From NCBI GenBank assembly GCA_018304105.1, contig JAGVWX010000010.1, forward strand, positions 1 to 42,425: a stretch of 42,425 bases of DNA, in the 5' to 3' direction. This stretch comes from Candidatus Pacearchaeota archaeon. GTDB taxonomy: Archaea; Nanobdellota; Nanobdellia; Pacearchaeales; GW2011-AR1. Both the position numbers and the translations under genes were made by a program. Under the pieces are notes generated by a model, which was not told the DNA's origin, made no database searches, and saw nothing but the letters and a program-made list of their open reading frames with translations. This document shows, one piece after another, positions 33,803-42,333 of the stretch; positions within the stretch are counted from its first letter, which is position 1, and every line of letters begins with the position of its first letter.

Positions 33803-33814
33803 TTATATAAATAT
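33803..33814. promoter_or_regulatory. Shared TATA element for trxB and the ProX-like gene
   Basis: TTATATAAATAT is about 25-28 nt from both start codons (33776 on the minus strand, 33833 on the plus strand), and reads as a TATA box in both directions. Confidence 0.5.
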
Positions 33815-33832
33815 TTGTCAACCCCGAATATC

Positions 33833-34312
33833 ATGGACATTAAATTAAAAAACTATCTCAAATTACACAGCATTTCATATATTGGGCATGAACACGAAGC
33901 AGTTTTCACCGTAGAAGAATCAAGAAAGTTAAAGCAAAGCATTCCGGGCTTGCACTGCAAGTGCCTTTTTTTGAAAGACGAAAATAAAAAGTTTTATCTC
34001 GTTGCTCTTCCCGCAGAAAAACGCCTTGACACAAAAAAGTTGAAGTCTCTCTTAGAAATAAAAAAACTAAACTTCGGCTCGCCTGAAGAGCTAAAGGAAA
34101 AATTAAATTTAACTCCTGGAAGCGTCTCAATTTTCGGGATGATTAATTCCAAGGACTCAGAAGTCGTCTTGCTCATTGACAAAGAAGTTTGGGACGCAGA
34201 AAAAACGGGTTTTCATCCGAATATTAACACTTCTACTTTGGAACTAAATCACGAAGACCTTGAAAAGTATTACAACTCTCTTTCCGGAGAAAAAAGCATA
34301 CTTAAACTATGA
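33833..34312 (+). CDS. ProX/YbaK-type tRNA deacylase
   Basis: The 159-aa protein of the YbaK/ProX editing family hydrolyses mischarged Ala- or Cys-tRNA(Pro) in trans. Diagnostic segments are GLHCKCLFLKDENKKFYLVA (residues 40-59), the DTKKLKSLL region, FGSPEELKEKLNLTPGSVSIFG (about 80-101) and HPNINTSTLELNHEDLEKY near the C terminus. The ATG at 33833 fits the TATA box at about 25 nt; a TTG 18 nt upstream is less likely. The gene ends in a 4-nt ATGA overlap with the thermonuclease gene. Confidence 0.88.
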   Translation: MDIKLKNYLKLHSISYIGHEHEAVFTVEESRKLKQSIPGLHCKCLFLKDENKKFYLVALPAEKRLDTKKLKSLLEIKKLNFGSPEELKEKLNLTPGSVSIFGMINSKDSEVVLLIDKEVWDAEKTGFHPNINTSTLELNHEDLEKYYNSLSGEKSILKL

Positions 34313-35040
34313 AACGCAAATACGCTCTTTTAATTTCAATTCTTTTGACTCTCTTAATCGCAACAAATCTTGCTTTTTTTCAATTAGCTGAAAAGCAAAA
34401 AACAATTTTTGTTACAAGAGTTATAGACGGTGATACTTTCGAAGCAGGAGAAGAAAAATTCAGATTGATAAACATAAACACTCCGGAAAAATCAGAAAAC
34501 GGCTACAAAGAAGCAAAAGATTTTCTATCAGAAATTGAAAACACTTCTGTTCATGTTGAAGAGATTTCAACAGACAAATACGGAAGAACTCTCGTGCGGG
34601 TTTATTCTCCAGACTATGTTAATCTTCAGTTGATTGAAAAAGGCCTTGCAACAAAATTTTTGGTTCAGGAGTCCGAGTTAGAATTATTCGACGAGGCTGA
34701 AAAAAACGCAGTAGAATCTGGTTTGGGTTTATGGCAAAAATCAAACTTATATGGCTGCATCGAAACACAACTTTCCGCAGAAACGGAGATTCTTCAGATA
34801 ATGAGCAAGTGCGGAAAAATAAATATAAAAGGTTTTATTGTTTCAGACGAAAGCAGAAAAAGATATAAGTTTCAAGATATTGAGATTGGTGGGGTGAATC
34901 TGCATTCTTCTGAAGGCAAAGACAATGAAACAGATATTTTCTGGAACAGCAAAATGGGAATATGGAACAACGACCGCGACACAGCTCATATTTTTGATTC
35001 CGAAGGCAATCTTGTTTATCATCGTTCTTACGGCTATTAA
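34309..35040 (+). CDS. Secreted thermonuclease with C-terminal lamin-tail-like domain
   Basis: The 243-aa protein has an N-terminal hydrophobic signal/anchor (residues 5-25), then a staphylococcal-nuclease domain: VTRVIDGDTFEAG, FRLININTPEK (catalytic Arg and Glu), DKYGRTLVRVY (second catalytic Arg) and GLATKF. The last 70 residues (VSDESRKRYKFQDIEIGG, then IWNNDRDTAHIFDSEGNLV) look like a lamin-tail-type immunoglobulin fold that often follows exported nucleases. It could degrade extracellular DNA or RNA to salvage nucleotides. Overlap with the preceding ProX-like gene (4 nt) and with the next gene (47 nt). Confidence 0.88.
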   Translation: MKRKYALLISILLTLLIATNLAFFQLAEKQKTIFVTRVIDGDTFEAGEEKFRLININTPEKSENGYKEAKDFLSEIENTSVHVEEISTDKYGRTLVRVYSPDYVNLQLIEKGLATKFLVQESELELFDEAEKNAVESGLGLWQKSNLYGCIETQLSAETEILQIMSKCGKINIKGFIVSDESRKRYKFQDIEIGGVNLHSSEGKDNETDIFWNSKMGIWNNDRDTAHIFDSEGNLVYHRSYGY

Positions 35041-35692
35041 CTCTCTTGTTTTGCAGAACGTCTCTGCCCTTGAAATCTCGCTGGATTCTCCAGAAGAAGC
35101 AGAATTAAACAGCGCATTTACAGTTTCTATTTCAGCAGACTCTGCAGAAGTTTACGACGTCAAGGTCTTCGTTCACAATTCCGAAGACGACAAGATAGAC
35201 AGAAACGAATACATTTCGGAAATTTACTATGGTGGCTGGCAGGATTCATATCTTTATATCAAAGGTTCTTTCCCTGAAAAAACAGATTATAAGATAAGAG
35301 TTCTCGAATCTCCTGGAGAAAGAGAAATTTGCGCGCGTTTGAGGAAAACAGGAACGACTGCATTTTCTACACAATGTAATATAATAAATATAATTGGTTC
35401 CGAAAATTCTGAAGAAGACAAAGTCATTGAGAAAGCAAGCAATAAAGAAAATCAAGAAAAAGTAACAACTTCTGAAGAAATCATTCCTATTTCAAAAACC
35501 CCCAATCAAGAAACACAAAATCTTTCCTATAAGTCGGAAGAAAAGATTCTTCTTAATTCTAAACTGTCTAAAGAAACAGGTTTCAAAAACTCGGTCACAA
35601 CCCCCGAGTCAGGCAAACGGAAAATTTTAATTTACGGTTTCACTGGCTTTTGCGTATTAATTATTATTTTGCTCGCTTTAAGAAAACTTTAG
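34994..35692 (+). CDS. Exported membrane-anchored protein, unknown, TTG start
   Basis: In this frame a TTG at 34994 gives a 232-aa protein with a perfect signal peptide (IPKAILFIIVL, cleavage near NVSA/LEISL). The signal peptide coding overlaps the end of the thermonuclease gene by 47 nt. A beta-rich ectodomain of about 110 residues is followed by a Ser/Glu/Lys-rich linker and a C-terminal hydrophobic helix ILIYGFTGFCVLIIILLALR. An ATG at 34925 would place 23 non-hydrophobic residues before the signal and is less likely. The coupling suggests joint function with the nuclease. Unknown family. Confidence 0.65.
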   Translation: MIPKAILFIIVLTAINSLVLQNVSALEISLDSPEEAELNSAFTVSISADSAEVYDVKVFVHNSEDDKIDRNEYISEIYYGGWQDSYLYIKGSFPEKTDYKIRVLESPGEREICARLRKTGTTAFSTQCNIINIIGSENSEEDKVIEKASNKENQEKVTTSEEIIPISKTPNQETQNLSYKSEEKILLNSKLSKETGFKNSVTTPESGKRKILIYGFTGFCVLIIILLALRKL

Positions 35693-35699
35693 CGCCATC

Positions 35700-35709
35700 T
35701 TTAAAAACC
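35700..35709 (+). promoter_or_regulatory. TATA box for the gene at 35729
   Basis: TTTAAAAACC is 20-29 nt upstream of the ATG at 35729, consistent with a leaderless transcript. Confidence 0.45.
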
Positions 35710-35728
35710 TATATTCCTCTAATTGTCC

Positions 35729-36223
35729 ATGGAAAAAATATCCGCTTCATTAATCCTTGAAATTCTCGGAAGGCCAAAAGAGAACGTAAGTGCCGCACTC
35801 CAAACAGTGATGGAAAAGCTTTCTCAGGAAAAGGGCGTGAAAATTTTGAACAAGACACTTCACGAACCAATGCCTGTTGAAAAATCCGATTTGTTCACTT
35901 CTTTTGCAGAAGTCGACGTCGAGCTTGATTCAATTATGGCTTATCTTGTTGTAATCTTCGGGCACATGCCTTCAAACATTCAAATAACCGAGCCTGAAAA
36001 AATTACTTTCAACAATATCGAGTTGAATGAAATTGGAAACGCCATTGTTCAAAGACTGCATCACTACGATGCAGTAGCCAAGAATGTTGTTGTAGAAAGA
36101 AATATGTATGCCAAAAAACTCAGGGAAGTTGCGCCCTATCTGTTCAAGAAGCCAGATTCACAAAATCCTGTTGCAAAGACAGAAAAAAAACCGAAAAAGA
36201 ATAAAAAGTCAAAGAAGAGCTAG
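35729..36223 (+). CDS. Cytosolic helical protein with basic tail, unknown
   Basis: The 164-aa protein has an N-terminal ISASLILEILGRPKENVSAAL, an alpha/beta region, and SFAEVDVELDSIMAYLVVIFGHMPSNIQITEPEKI. The last 25 residues are very Lys-rich (KKPKKNKKSKKS), which suggests nucleic acid binding. I do not know the family, though it resembles conserved DPANN proteins of unknown function. The ATG was chosen over a TTG two codons upstream because of TATA spacing. Its stop overlaps the convergent surface-protein gene by 4 nt. Confidence 0.7.
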   Translation: MEKISASLILEILGRPKENVSAALQTVMEKLSQEKGVKILNKTLHEPMPVEKSDLFTSFAEVDVELDSIMAYLVVIFGHMPSNIQITEPEKITFNNIELNEIGNAIVQRLHHYDAVAKNVVVERNMYAKKLREVAPYLFKKPDSQNPVAKTEKKPKKNKKSKKS

Positions 36224-38100
36224 GGCAGATTCCTTTTTGCTTCAAGCATCTTTCCCATTAAAGGGCTGCCTTTGGATTTTCCAGTCTTCCTGTATTTTAC
36301 AAAGATTATTATTGCAACCAATACGACAATACCAACAATCAAATAGCCTATCCATGAACTTCCCGAGCCGCTGCTCGTGCTTTCGCAGCTTCCAACGCAG
36401 CAATTGCTTACATCAATTGTAGGCACAATATTCCCCCCACATGTTTCATCGGCACCGCAGGAAAATCCTGAAAGCTCAGAGCAATAATAAGAAGGCCCCT
36501 GAGAAGTGCTATTCCTGTAATACCCTGTCATCGCTTCAGATTCTGTTTCTGTAAAATTAATGTCCAGCAAGAAGTATTCGTAAACGTCTTCGGAATAAGC
36601 GATAACTACTCCCTTGAACGGAATGCCCTTCCAAGATTCTTTTACACTAACATTAAAATCGGTGCTTTCATTAACGCTAATATTTACTCCTCGATAAGGT
36701 GTAATTTCAAATTTCGCAGAATTATAATCCAGCTTAAGCCCAACAATTTTGCTTGTTCCGGTATTTGTAATTCTAAATCGATAAACTGGAAAACTTTTGC
36801 TTATTAAAACAGTGTCTCTTATTTCTGCTGGAAAAACCAAAAAACTTGGAGGCATAGGTGGCGGAATTAAACGGCACTCACTCAAATTAAATTTGCATTC
36901 CTTTTCTAATCCTTTGGAAATGCAACTTAAATTTCCATAATCATATCCTACGCTCGAACTCGAACAGTTTACCACGCTTAGATTTGTCCCATCACATTCC
37001 TCTTCAATGTCTATAATGCCGTCCCCGCATTCTCCGGCACTCTCTTTGCAAGTGTTATTCTGCCAAAATCCTTCGGCGTCAATGCAAGTCCCATGCGTTA
37101 AGCACAGATTCAAGTGTTCGTTGTCGCAGACAGATTCTTTTTCTTCATGGCAGCTTGAGTTATACCAAAATCCTTTAGAATCTAAGCACGTTCCTTGAGT
37201 CGCGCACAATTCGACGTGCTGTTCATCACACGCTGCCCCTTGTTCATATTTATTGCATGTGTTATTATACCAATTTCCTCCGATGCCATTGCAACTTGTT
37301 TGATTCAAGCACAAACTCAAACGTTCCAAACTGCAAGCTTCCCCCGAAGGTCCCTCGGGCAATTTACACAAGCCGTCATCAAAAATCAAACAACTGCTTG
37401 AACATTTTAATTGTCCGGAAACAAATCCTCCCGAAACAGTTGTGCAATTCTTGCCGTTCAAATTGTCACCATCACATACTTCTCTGCCGTCAACTCTCCC
37501 ATCTCCGCAAATATAATCTGCGCCAACAATTCTGGCTGGAACTTGGTACATTCCGACTTTTATCGCGATTTGTTGCACTCCAAGAACATTCGCTATTGAA
37601 AAATCAACATAATTCGTCCCAGGGTAAAGTGTAACCGTTCTTTGTTCTGGAAAATCAATCTCAATGTCAGTTTCAGTATAAGCAATAGCCAAAATTTCAA
37701 AATCTTCATTAGCTAAAACAAATCCTGGAACAATTGAATAATCGACTGTAACCCCCCGGACAGAAAAATCTTTTCTGTATTCTACGATTTCTGGAGCCCC
37801 ATTAACTAAAGCAATAATGTCTTCAATTACCAGAGTATAATTTCCAGAATTTGCAGGCGCATTAAGCCAAATATAATATTTGTTCCCAAGTTTTGTAACA
37901 TCGTACTGAACAGCCACATCAAGATGCCCGTCTTTAACAACACTCACTTGCTCTCTTTGTATTGGCGCAATTATTCCTCCAGTTAATTCTCCAATCATCG
38001 TTTCCTTCGGAGCATAAACATCCCTCAAGCTAGACGAAACAGCGTTCACTTGCGGAACCAACAAAAGCGCAATCACCAATAAAAAAATGAATTTTCTCAT
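36220..38100 (-). CDS. Membrane-anchored Cys-rich surface protein with three 34-aa repeats
   Basis: The 626-aa protein has a signal peptide (RKFIFLLVIALLLVPQVNA), an N-terminal region of two beta-sandwich-like domains (to about 200), a DUF4215-like CGDGRVDGREVCDGDNL motif, and three tandem Cys repeats of about 34 aa with pattern C..E...LC...TC....G.WYN..C. A second CGDGIIDIEEECDGTNL and an Ig-like region follow. A C-terminal membrane helix (YLIVGIVVLVAIIIFVKY) is followed by a basic tail. The gene starts 1 nt after the stop of the 807-aa surface gene, so they form an operon. Adhesion or receptor role is inferred. Confidence 0.82.
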   Translation of the reverse strand: MRKFIFLLVIALLLVPQVNAVSSSLRDVYAPKETMIGELTGGIIAPIQREQVSVVKDGHLDVAVQYDVTKLGNKYYIWLNAPANSGNYTLVIEDIIALVNGAPEIVEYRKDFSVRGVTVDYSIVPGFVLANEDFEILAIAYTETDIEIDFPEQRTVTLYPGTNYVDFSIANVLGVQQIAIKVGMYQVPARIVGADYICGDGRVDGREVCDGDNLNGKNCTTVSGGFVSGQLKCSSSCLIFDDGLCKLPEGPSGEACSLERLSLCLNQTSCNGIGGNWYNNTCNKYEQGAACDEQHVELCATQGTCLDSKGFWYNSSCHEEKESVCDNEHLNLCLTHGTCIDAEGFWQNNTCKESAGECGDGIIDIEEECDGTNLSVVNCSSSSVGYDYGNLSCISKGLEKECKFNLSECRLIPPPMPPSFLVFPAEIRDTVLISKSFPVYRFRITNTGTSKIVGLKLDYNSAKFEITPYRGVNISVNESTDFNVSVKESWKGIPFKGVVIAYSEDVYEYFLLDINFTETESEAMTGYYRNSTSQGPSYYCSELSGFSCGADETCGGNIVPTIDVSNCCVGSCESTSSGSGSSWIGYLIVGIVVLVAIIIFVKYRKTGKSKGSPLMGKMLEAKRNLP

Positions 38101-38101
38101 T

Positions 38102-40525
38102 TCACTTGCTCATTTCTTTTAATTTTCTTAGCGTTTCTTCAGCTTCTTTATCTTTCTCACTCTTTGACTCTTGCCTTGCAGATGGCGCAGGTCTTGCCAT
38201 TCCTGGTCGCATCATAGAACCGCCACCCATTACCGGCCTCATTCCCGCCGGAGGACCAAATCTTGGAGGAGGTCTCCTTCCCATAAGCATTCCAGGACCT
38301 ACGTTAGTTGGCCCAACTTTTGAAGACTTTGCCTTTCCTCTCATTCGGTACCACCACAATCTGATTTTATCTCGAAAGACTATTCCCATCACAACAAGAA
38401 CAATCAACACCAAAAGCATAACAATCCAAATCCAGAGGTTGTTTCCTCCGCCTGTGCTTTCACAAATACCACTATTACATTCTTCGTTCGTATCGCAATC
38501 TGCATTATCGTTGCATTCTGAACTTGTTTGTGTCACGCATTCTCCCAAAGTGCACACCCTTCCAGCAGGGCAATCGCTATTTGATGTGCATCCTCCAGAG
38601 CCTTCTTCACAGGTTCCTCCAACACAGCAAGGCCCATCTTTTGATTCAACAGTTTGCGTCGTGCACGGCTCATCCCACTGGCAGACCGTGCCACCTAAAC
38701 TCGCACAGGCTACTTCTGGAACATCCTTCGTGCAACAAACTTCCAGAAAATTATTGCACGCATGCGTTGTTTCTGGATAGAAAACACCATCTACTTCTGT
38801 GCAGGCCGCCCTGCCTGGCACGCAGAATAATCCGGCAAGCTCGCAATCAGTTAAAAGATTCGGATTATAAGAGCTCCCCCCACCTTGATTATTCGTACAG
38901 TTTCCATTTTTGCAAATTTCTCCGCTTGGACAATCGCTACTATTTGTGCAGTTCTTCCCGCTGCCCCCTCCATGTGGGGGCGGTATGCCTCCGCTAGTAT
39001 AGCACTGGCTAACATTAAATGTCAAGCAGCCAGGTGAACAGCCAAGATTTCCGCCGGCATAGCTTCCAACCGAGGTGCAGCTTGAGCCGTTTAATTCGCT
39101 TAAACTGCAAGCCTCATCACTTCCACAATCACAGAGCTCGCTTCCTTCAATCACTCCGTTTCCGCAAATTGGCGTGACATTTCCAACACATGCGCCAACA
39201 TTATAAGTGCATTGATTTGTACAACTCAAGTTTCCTCTGTCGTATCCTTTTAATCTGCAAGAAGTTTGTCCTCTCAAATCACTTCCATCACAAGCTTCTT
39301 CTCCGTTTGCTACTCCATCCCCGCAAGTATATGGGCAATCTGCTAGGCAGTTTGCAGAATTCTCTCCTGCATCACATTTTTCATCGTTGTCACAAAAAGC
39401 CTTGTCTCCTCTTGGCCATTGAGCCGCATAAATTATAAACGCAGTGTCTCTGATGTTTCCGCCGTTCCAGCATCCATTATCGTCTTGATTTCTAAATAAA
39501 TATTCGAGAGTTTTTGCGTTGTCTATTTCAGGAGAATCCGCTCCACCCAACGCAAGCATCGCAAGAGCCGTGTCATAAAATTTCCCGTAAGAACTCGAAG
39601 GCATCTGCCAATATGCGCCTTCTGGCCTGGCTCTCTCGCTGTCAATTATTTTGGCGTAATGTTCATCTCCGCCCTCATAAATTGCAACCAAGAAAGCGCT
39701 CGGAAAATACTTTTCATTGTCTGCTGCAAGAGATCTTAAGTAAGGGGCGTATTCGCTTATGTCCTCTCCGCTCGCGTAAAGCGCGGCAGCCGCCCATAAA
39801 CTTCCTTCATAATTGCATGTTCCGCTTTCCTTGAAGCACTTTGCTACAATGCTTTCAGATGTCCACGAGTTTGCGCTCGCGCCATGTGTCTGCGAGGAAA
39901 CATAAATCGTTCCTCCAGTTTCTTTTTCATATAATAAATTTGTCTTAAAGCCTTTATCGCATTGCACGCTGAACCCCTTATCTAGACAGCCGCTCGCAAT
40001 CTTCATCCAGTATCCTGAAGCCGTTACCGCAAGGCAGTTCCCTGGCGTTCCAGACAATTTCATGTCTTCGCCTATGGCAATCGAATGGTCAGAATCATCA
40101 TAATTTATCTTGCACGTTGCCGGTTCATTAGAATCTATAGAAACCTGCAGGTACCAAGTCATTTGCTGAGTTACACCGCTCTTGGATTTTAGCCAATCAA
40201 TCGCGCCAGTAACATTTTCCTCGAGCCTTATCTTCGCAAGCACAACCTGAGATGTTGCTTTGACTGTGCACCCAGAGCTCGGCCAGCAATTTTCAGAAGA
40301 ACTTTTTTGCTGAGTTATTGTAAGATTAATTTTCGGGTCAGGTGTTTTTGCGAGAGCAGCAAAAACTGCTTCTTCCAAGGTAATGCTCGTTGCTTCAACC
40401 CTGTCATCAAGGCAATTAAACGCTTTATTTATTTCGTTAACATGTTCTGCAGAACCTGCGATAGCAAAACCCGCACTAAAGATAGCCAGCAAAACAACCA
40501 GCAATGCAAACACCTTTTTTCTCAT
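38102..40525 (-). CDS. Membrane-anchored surface protein with alpha/alpha-toroid-like and Cys-rich domains
   Basis: The 807-aa protein has a signal peptide (KKVFALLVVLLAIFSAGFAI), then a helical region of about 330 residues with GSLWAAAALYASGED, YDTALAMLALGGAD and DDNGCWNGGNIRDTAFIIYA, resembling the alpha/alpha-toroid of terpenoid-cyclase/macroglobulin thioester domains. It continues with CGDGVANGEEACDGSDL and CGNGVIEGSELCDCG motifs, three short CxxxxDCxxxxxC repeats (NSSDCPSGEICKNGNC type), a membrane helix, and a Pro/Met/Gly-rich cytosolic tail (MGRRPPPRFGPPAG) with a Lys/Glu end. The ATG at 40525 (after GGAAGGGG) is chosen; one at 40567 lies inside the primase gene. Confidence 0.82.
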   Translation of the reverse strand: MRKKVFALLVVLLAIFSAGFAIAGSAEHVNEINKAFNCLDDRVEATSITLEEAVFAALAKTPDPKINLTITQQKSSSENCWPSSGCTVKATSQVVLAKIRLEENVTGAIDWLKSKSGVTQQMTWYLQVSIDSNEPATCKINYDDSDHSIAIGEDMKLSGTPGNCLAVTASGYWMKIASGCLDKGFSVQCDKGFKTNLLYEKETGGTIYVSSQTHGASANSWTSESIVAKCFKESGTCNYEGSLWAAAALYASGEDISEYAPYLRSLAADNEKYFPSAFLVAIYEGGDEHYAKIIDSERARPEGAYWQMPSSSYGKFYDTALAMLALGGADSPEIDNAKTLEYLFRNQDDNGCWNGGNIRDTAFIIYAAQWPRGDKAFCDNDEKCDAGENSANCLADCPYTCGDGVANGEEACDGSDLRGQTSCRLKGYDRGNLSCTNQCTYNVGACVGNVTPICGNGVIEGSELCDCGSDEACSLSELNGSSCTSVGSYAGGNLGCSPGCLTFNVSQCYTSGGIPPPHGGGSGKNCTNSSDCPSGEICKNGNCTNNQGGGSSYNPNLLTDCELAGLFCVPGRAACTEVDGVFYPETTHACNNFLEVCCTKDVPEVACASLGGTVCQWDEPCTTQTVESKDGPCCVGGTCEEGSGGCTSNSDCPAGRVCTLGECVTQTSSECNDNADCDTNEECNSGICESTGGGNNLWIWIVMLLVLIVLVVMGIVFRDKIRLWWYRMRGKAKSSKVGPTNVGPGMLMGRRPPPRFGPPAGMRPVMGGGSMMRPGMARPAPSARQESKSEKDKEAEETLRKLKEMSK

Positions 40526-40547
40526 CCCCTTCCAAAGAGTAAGTTGT

Positions 40548-42200
40548 TTAAAAACTTTCACTTCCATACCTTCTAATCTTTCTCATCACATCCACCAGAG
40601 GATTTTTCGTCTCAGGTTTTTTGTCAATCAATCCAATGTCTCTGTAAAATGCGTCATTACTATAATTAGGTGGCAATATCTTCTTATTTTGTTTGAGATG
40701 CCATTCGATTTGGCTTCTGACATAGCCTTCTTTTAATGGCGGTGAATTTTTCTCGTTCCAATCTCTGACTCTTTTGTTTATTTCCTCTCCGGAAAATCCG
40801 GTCGAACGTAAAAATGTTAGCAGCACAAACAATCCTCTTTTTCTTCCTTCTTCCAATCCCTTCAATAATTTTTTTATCGGCTGGGGAAACATATCATCAG
40901 TAACACCTTTCAGTTCTATGTTCTCAAACTTCCTGTCTTTGTACTTGCTGAACTTTTTTTCTTCAATTCCTTTATTTATCACTTCTCTTCCTTTATTCCA
41001 GTCAAGCGCTTTCGCCAATAATTGCTTCGCTTCCCCGAGTTCATTCTCAGGCATAAACTCTCGAATAACAACTCTCATAGGGTCTGCATCTCTGGGAGAG
41101 AAGTTCTCAAGTTCTTGCTTCGTTAATACAACACTCGCCAACGCAGTTTTTTCATGAAGAGAGTACGGCATCCTAAACAAATGTCTCGAAGCGACAAGAA
41201 TTAAGTCTGGAGCCGCAACTTTCTCCGCGCTCACTCCCTTTGACTTCTCAAAATTTTCAGGATACTTGTTCGAATTCATCTGCAAACTTTCATTTTCCGG
41301 ATCAACGCAGTTCTCGCAATAATAAAATTCCTCGCTGTCAACCTGTTCCAAAACTCCCGCACAAGAATTATTCAGGCACTTCAGCCTTCTTTTTGTTATC
41401 TTTGCATTTTTTCTTTCTATTTTCATTCCACAGATAGGGCATACAAAGTTAGCAATAGAGCCTTTTTTCGCAGCCTTTCCGCAAATTTTGCATCTTATTT
41501 CTTCAAGTTGTTCTTTCGACAGCTTCGTTCTTCTTTGAATAGCGCCAATATCTGTCAGGACGTCCGAAGCTTGCCTGTTGTAATCTTCCCGTATGTAATC
41601 CATAAGATAAGAGCAAATCGCTCTCGGCCATGCAGGAAACATTTTCCTTGTTTCTTCTTCGTTAAATTCCTTCGGAAATGCCTTTCCCGAAATCATAATG
41701 TGAAAACCCTTGCTTCCTGAAAATTTTATACCATAATTTTTAACGCCATGTTGCTCCAACGCTTCCGCAATTAACCTCGCAGCAATCTTAGAACAATCAA
41801 GAAAAGGCGAATCAATATCTATAAGAAAATCCCATCCCTTTCTCAAATTCTCTAAGTCTTTCAAAGTCGAATCTGAACTCAATTGCAACGGGTCATTCCA
41901 AAGTTCTTCTGATGCATGGAAAGAAGTCGCCCCTTTTCTCACCAATCCGTTAATGTCTGAAGCATATTGTATCATGTCAGGCCTTTTCCCAAACCCCTCA
42001 AAATACCTTGGCACAACTTCTCTGTCAAGAGCAAACTTCAAAATCGCAGCCTGAACTTTCTGGTTTGAGTAATAAATTCTTGTCAGCGCCCTAACCCTCT
42101 TTTCCTTTATGTTAGTTCTGTCTTCTTCGGAACCAACGTTCAAAATCTCTGATTTTGTCTCGCTTATCTCCTCTTTTTCATCAGCCTTCTTTTCTTCCAT
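40548..42200 (-). CDS. priSL: DNA primase, fused PriS-PriL type without Fe-S cysteines
   Basis: A 550-aa primase that makes RNA/DNA primers for replication. Residues 1-430 are PriS-like: catalytic Asp pair in FLIDIDSP (about 126-132), SGSKGFH (about 160-166), and RHLFRMPYSLHEKTAL (about 336-351). A Cys-rich insert with four CxxC-type pairs (about 236-299: CKIC, CPIC, CLNNSC, CENC) should hold two zinc ions. Residues 436-545 (MFPQPIKKLLKGLEEGRKRG, FLRSTGFSGEEIN, YVRSQIEWHLKQN, NPLVDVMRK) match the PriL C-terminal primer-binding domain, but the cluster Cys are absent (MFPQ for MPPC; no other Cys). A TATA-like box is 23-32 nt upstream. Confidence 0.9.
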   Translation of the reverse strand: MEEKKADEKEEISETKSEILNVGSEEDRTNIKEKRVRALTRIYYSNQKVQAAILKFALDREVVPRYFEGFGKRPDMIQYASDINGLVRKGATSFHASEELWNDPLQLSSDSTLKDLENLRKGWDFLIDIDSPFLDCSKIAARLIAEALEQHGVKNYGIKFSGSKGFHIMISGKAFPKEFNEEETRKMFPAWPRAICSYLMDYIREDYNRQASDVLTDIGAIQRRTKLSKEQLEEIRCKICGKAAKKGSIANFVCPICGMKIERKNAKITKRRLKCLNNSCAGVLEQVDSEEFYYCENCVDPENESLQMNSNKYPENFEKSKGVSAEKVAAPDLILVASRHLFRMPYSLHEKTALASVVLTKQELENFSPRDADPMRVVIREFMPENELGEAKQLLAKALDWNKGREVINKGIEEKKFSKYKDRKFENIELKGVTDDMFPQPIKKLLKGLEEGRKRGLFVLLTFLRSTGFSGEEINKRVRDWNEKNSPPLKEGYVRSQIEWHLKQNKKILPPNYSNDAFYRDIGLIDKKPETKNPLVDVMRKIRRYGSESF

Positions 42201-42222
42201 CCTTTTTCCAAACCCTTCTGTT

Positions 42223-42232
42223 TTATATTGTT
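42223..42232 (-). promoter_or_regulatory. TATA box for the primase gene
   Basis: On the minus strand AATATAAAAC lies 23-32 nt before the ATG at 42200, the position expected for a leaderless or short-leader archaeal transcript. Confidence 0.45.
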
Positions 42233-42333
42233 TGTTATTCCCAATAATATCAAATATTTAGCTAAATCAGAATCTGCCATTAAATAATTTCAATAGAAGA
42301 ACGAGATTAATTTAGTTATTTTAAGATTAGGAA

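Noticed and set aside
34925-34993. ATG start at 34925 for the exported protein after the thermonuclease
   Set aside because: It would place a polar 23-residue stretch before a perfect signal peptide and lengthen the overlap; the TTG at 34994 fits better.
40526-40567. Upstream ATG at 40567 for the 807-aa surface protein
   Set aside because: It lies within the primase gene, and the added residues precede the signal peptide; the ATG at 40525 has a purine-rich GGAAGGGG in front.
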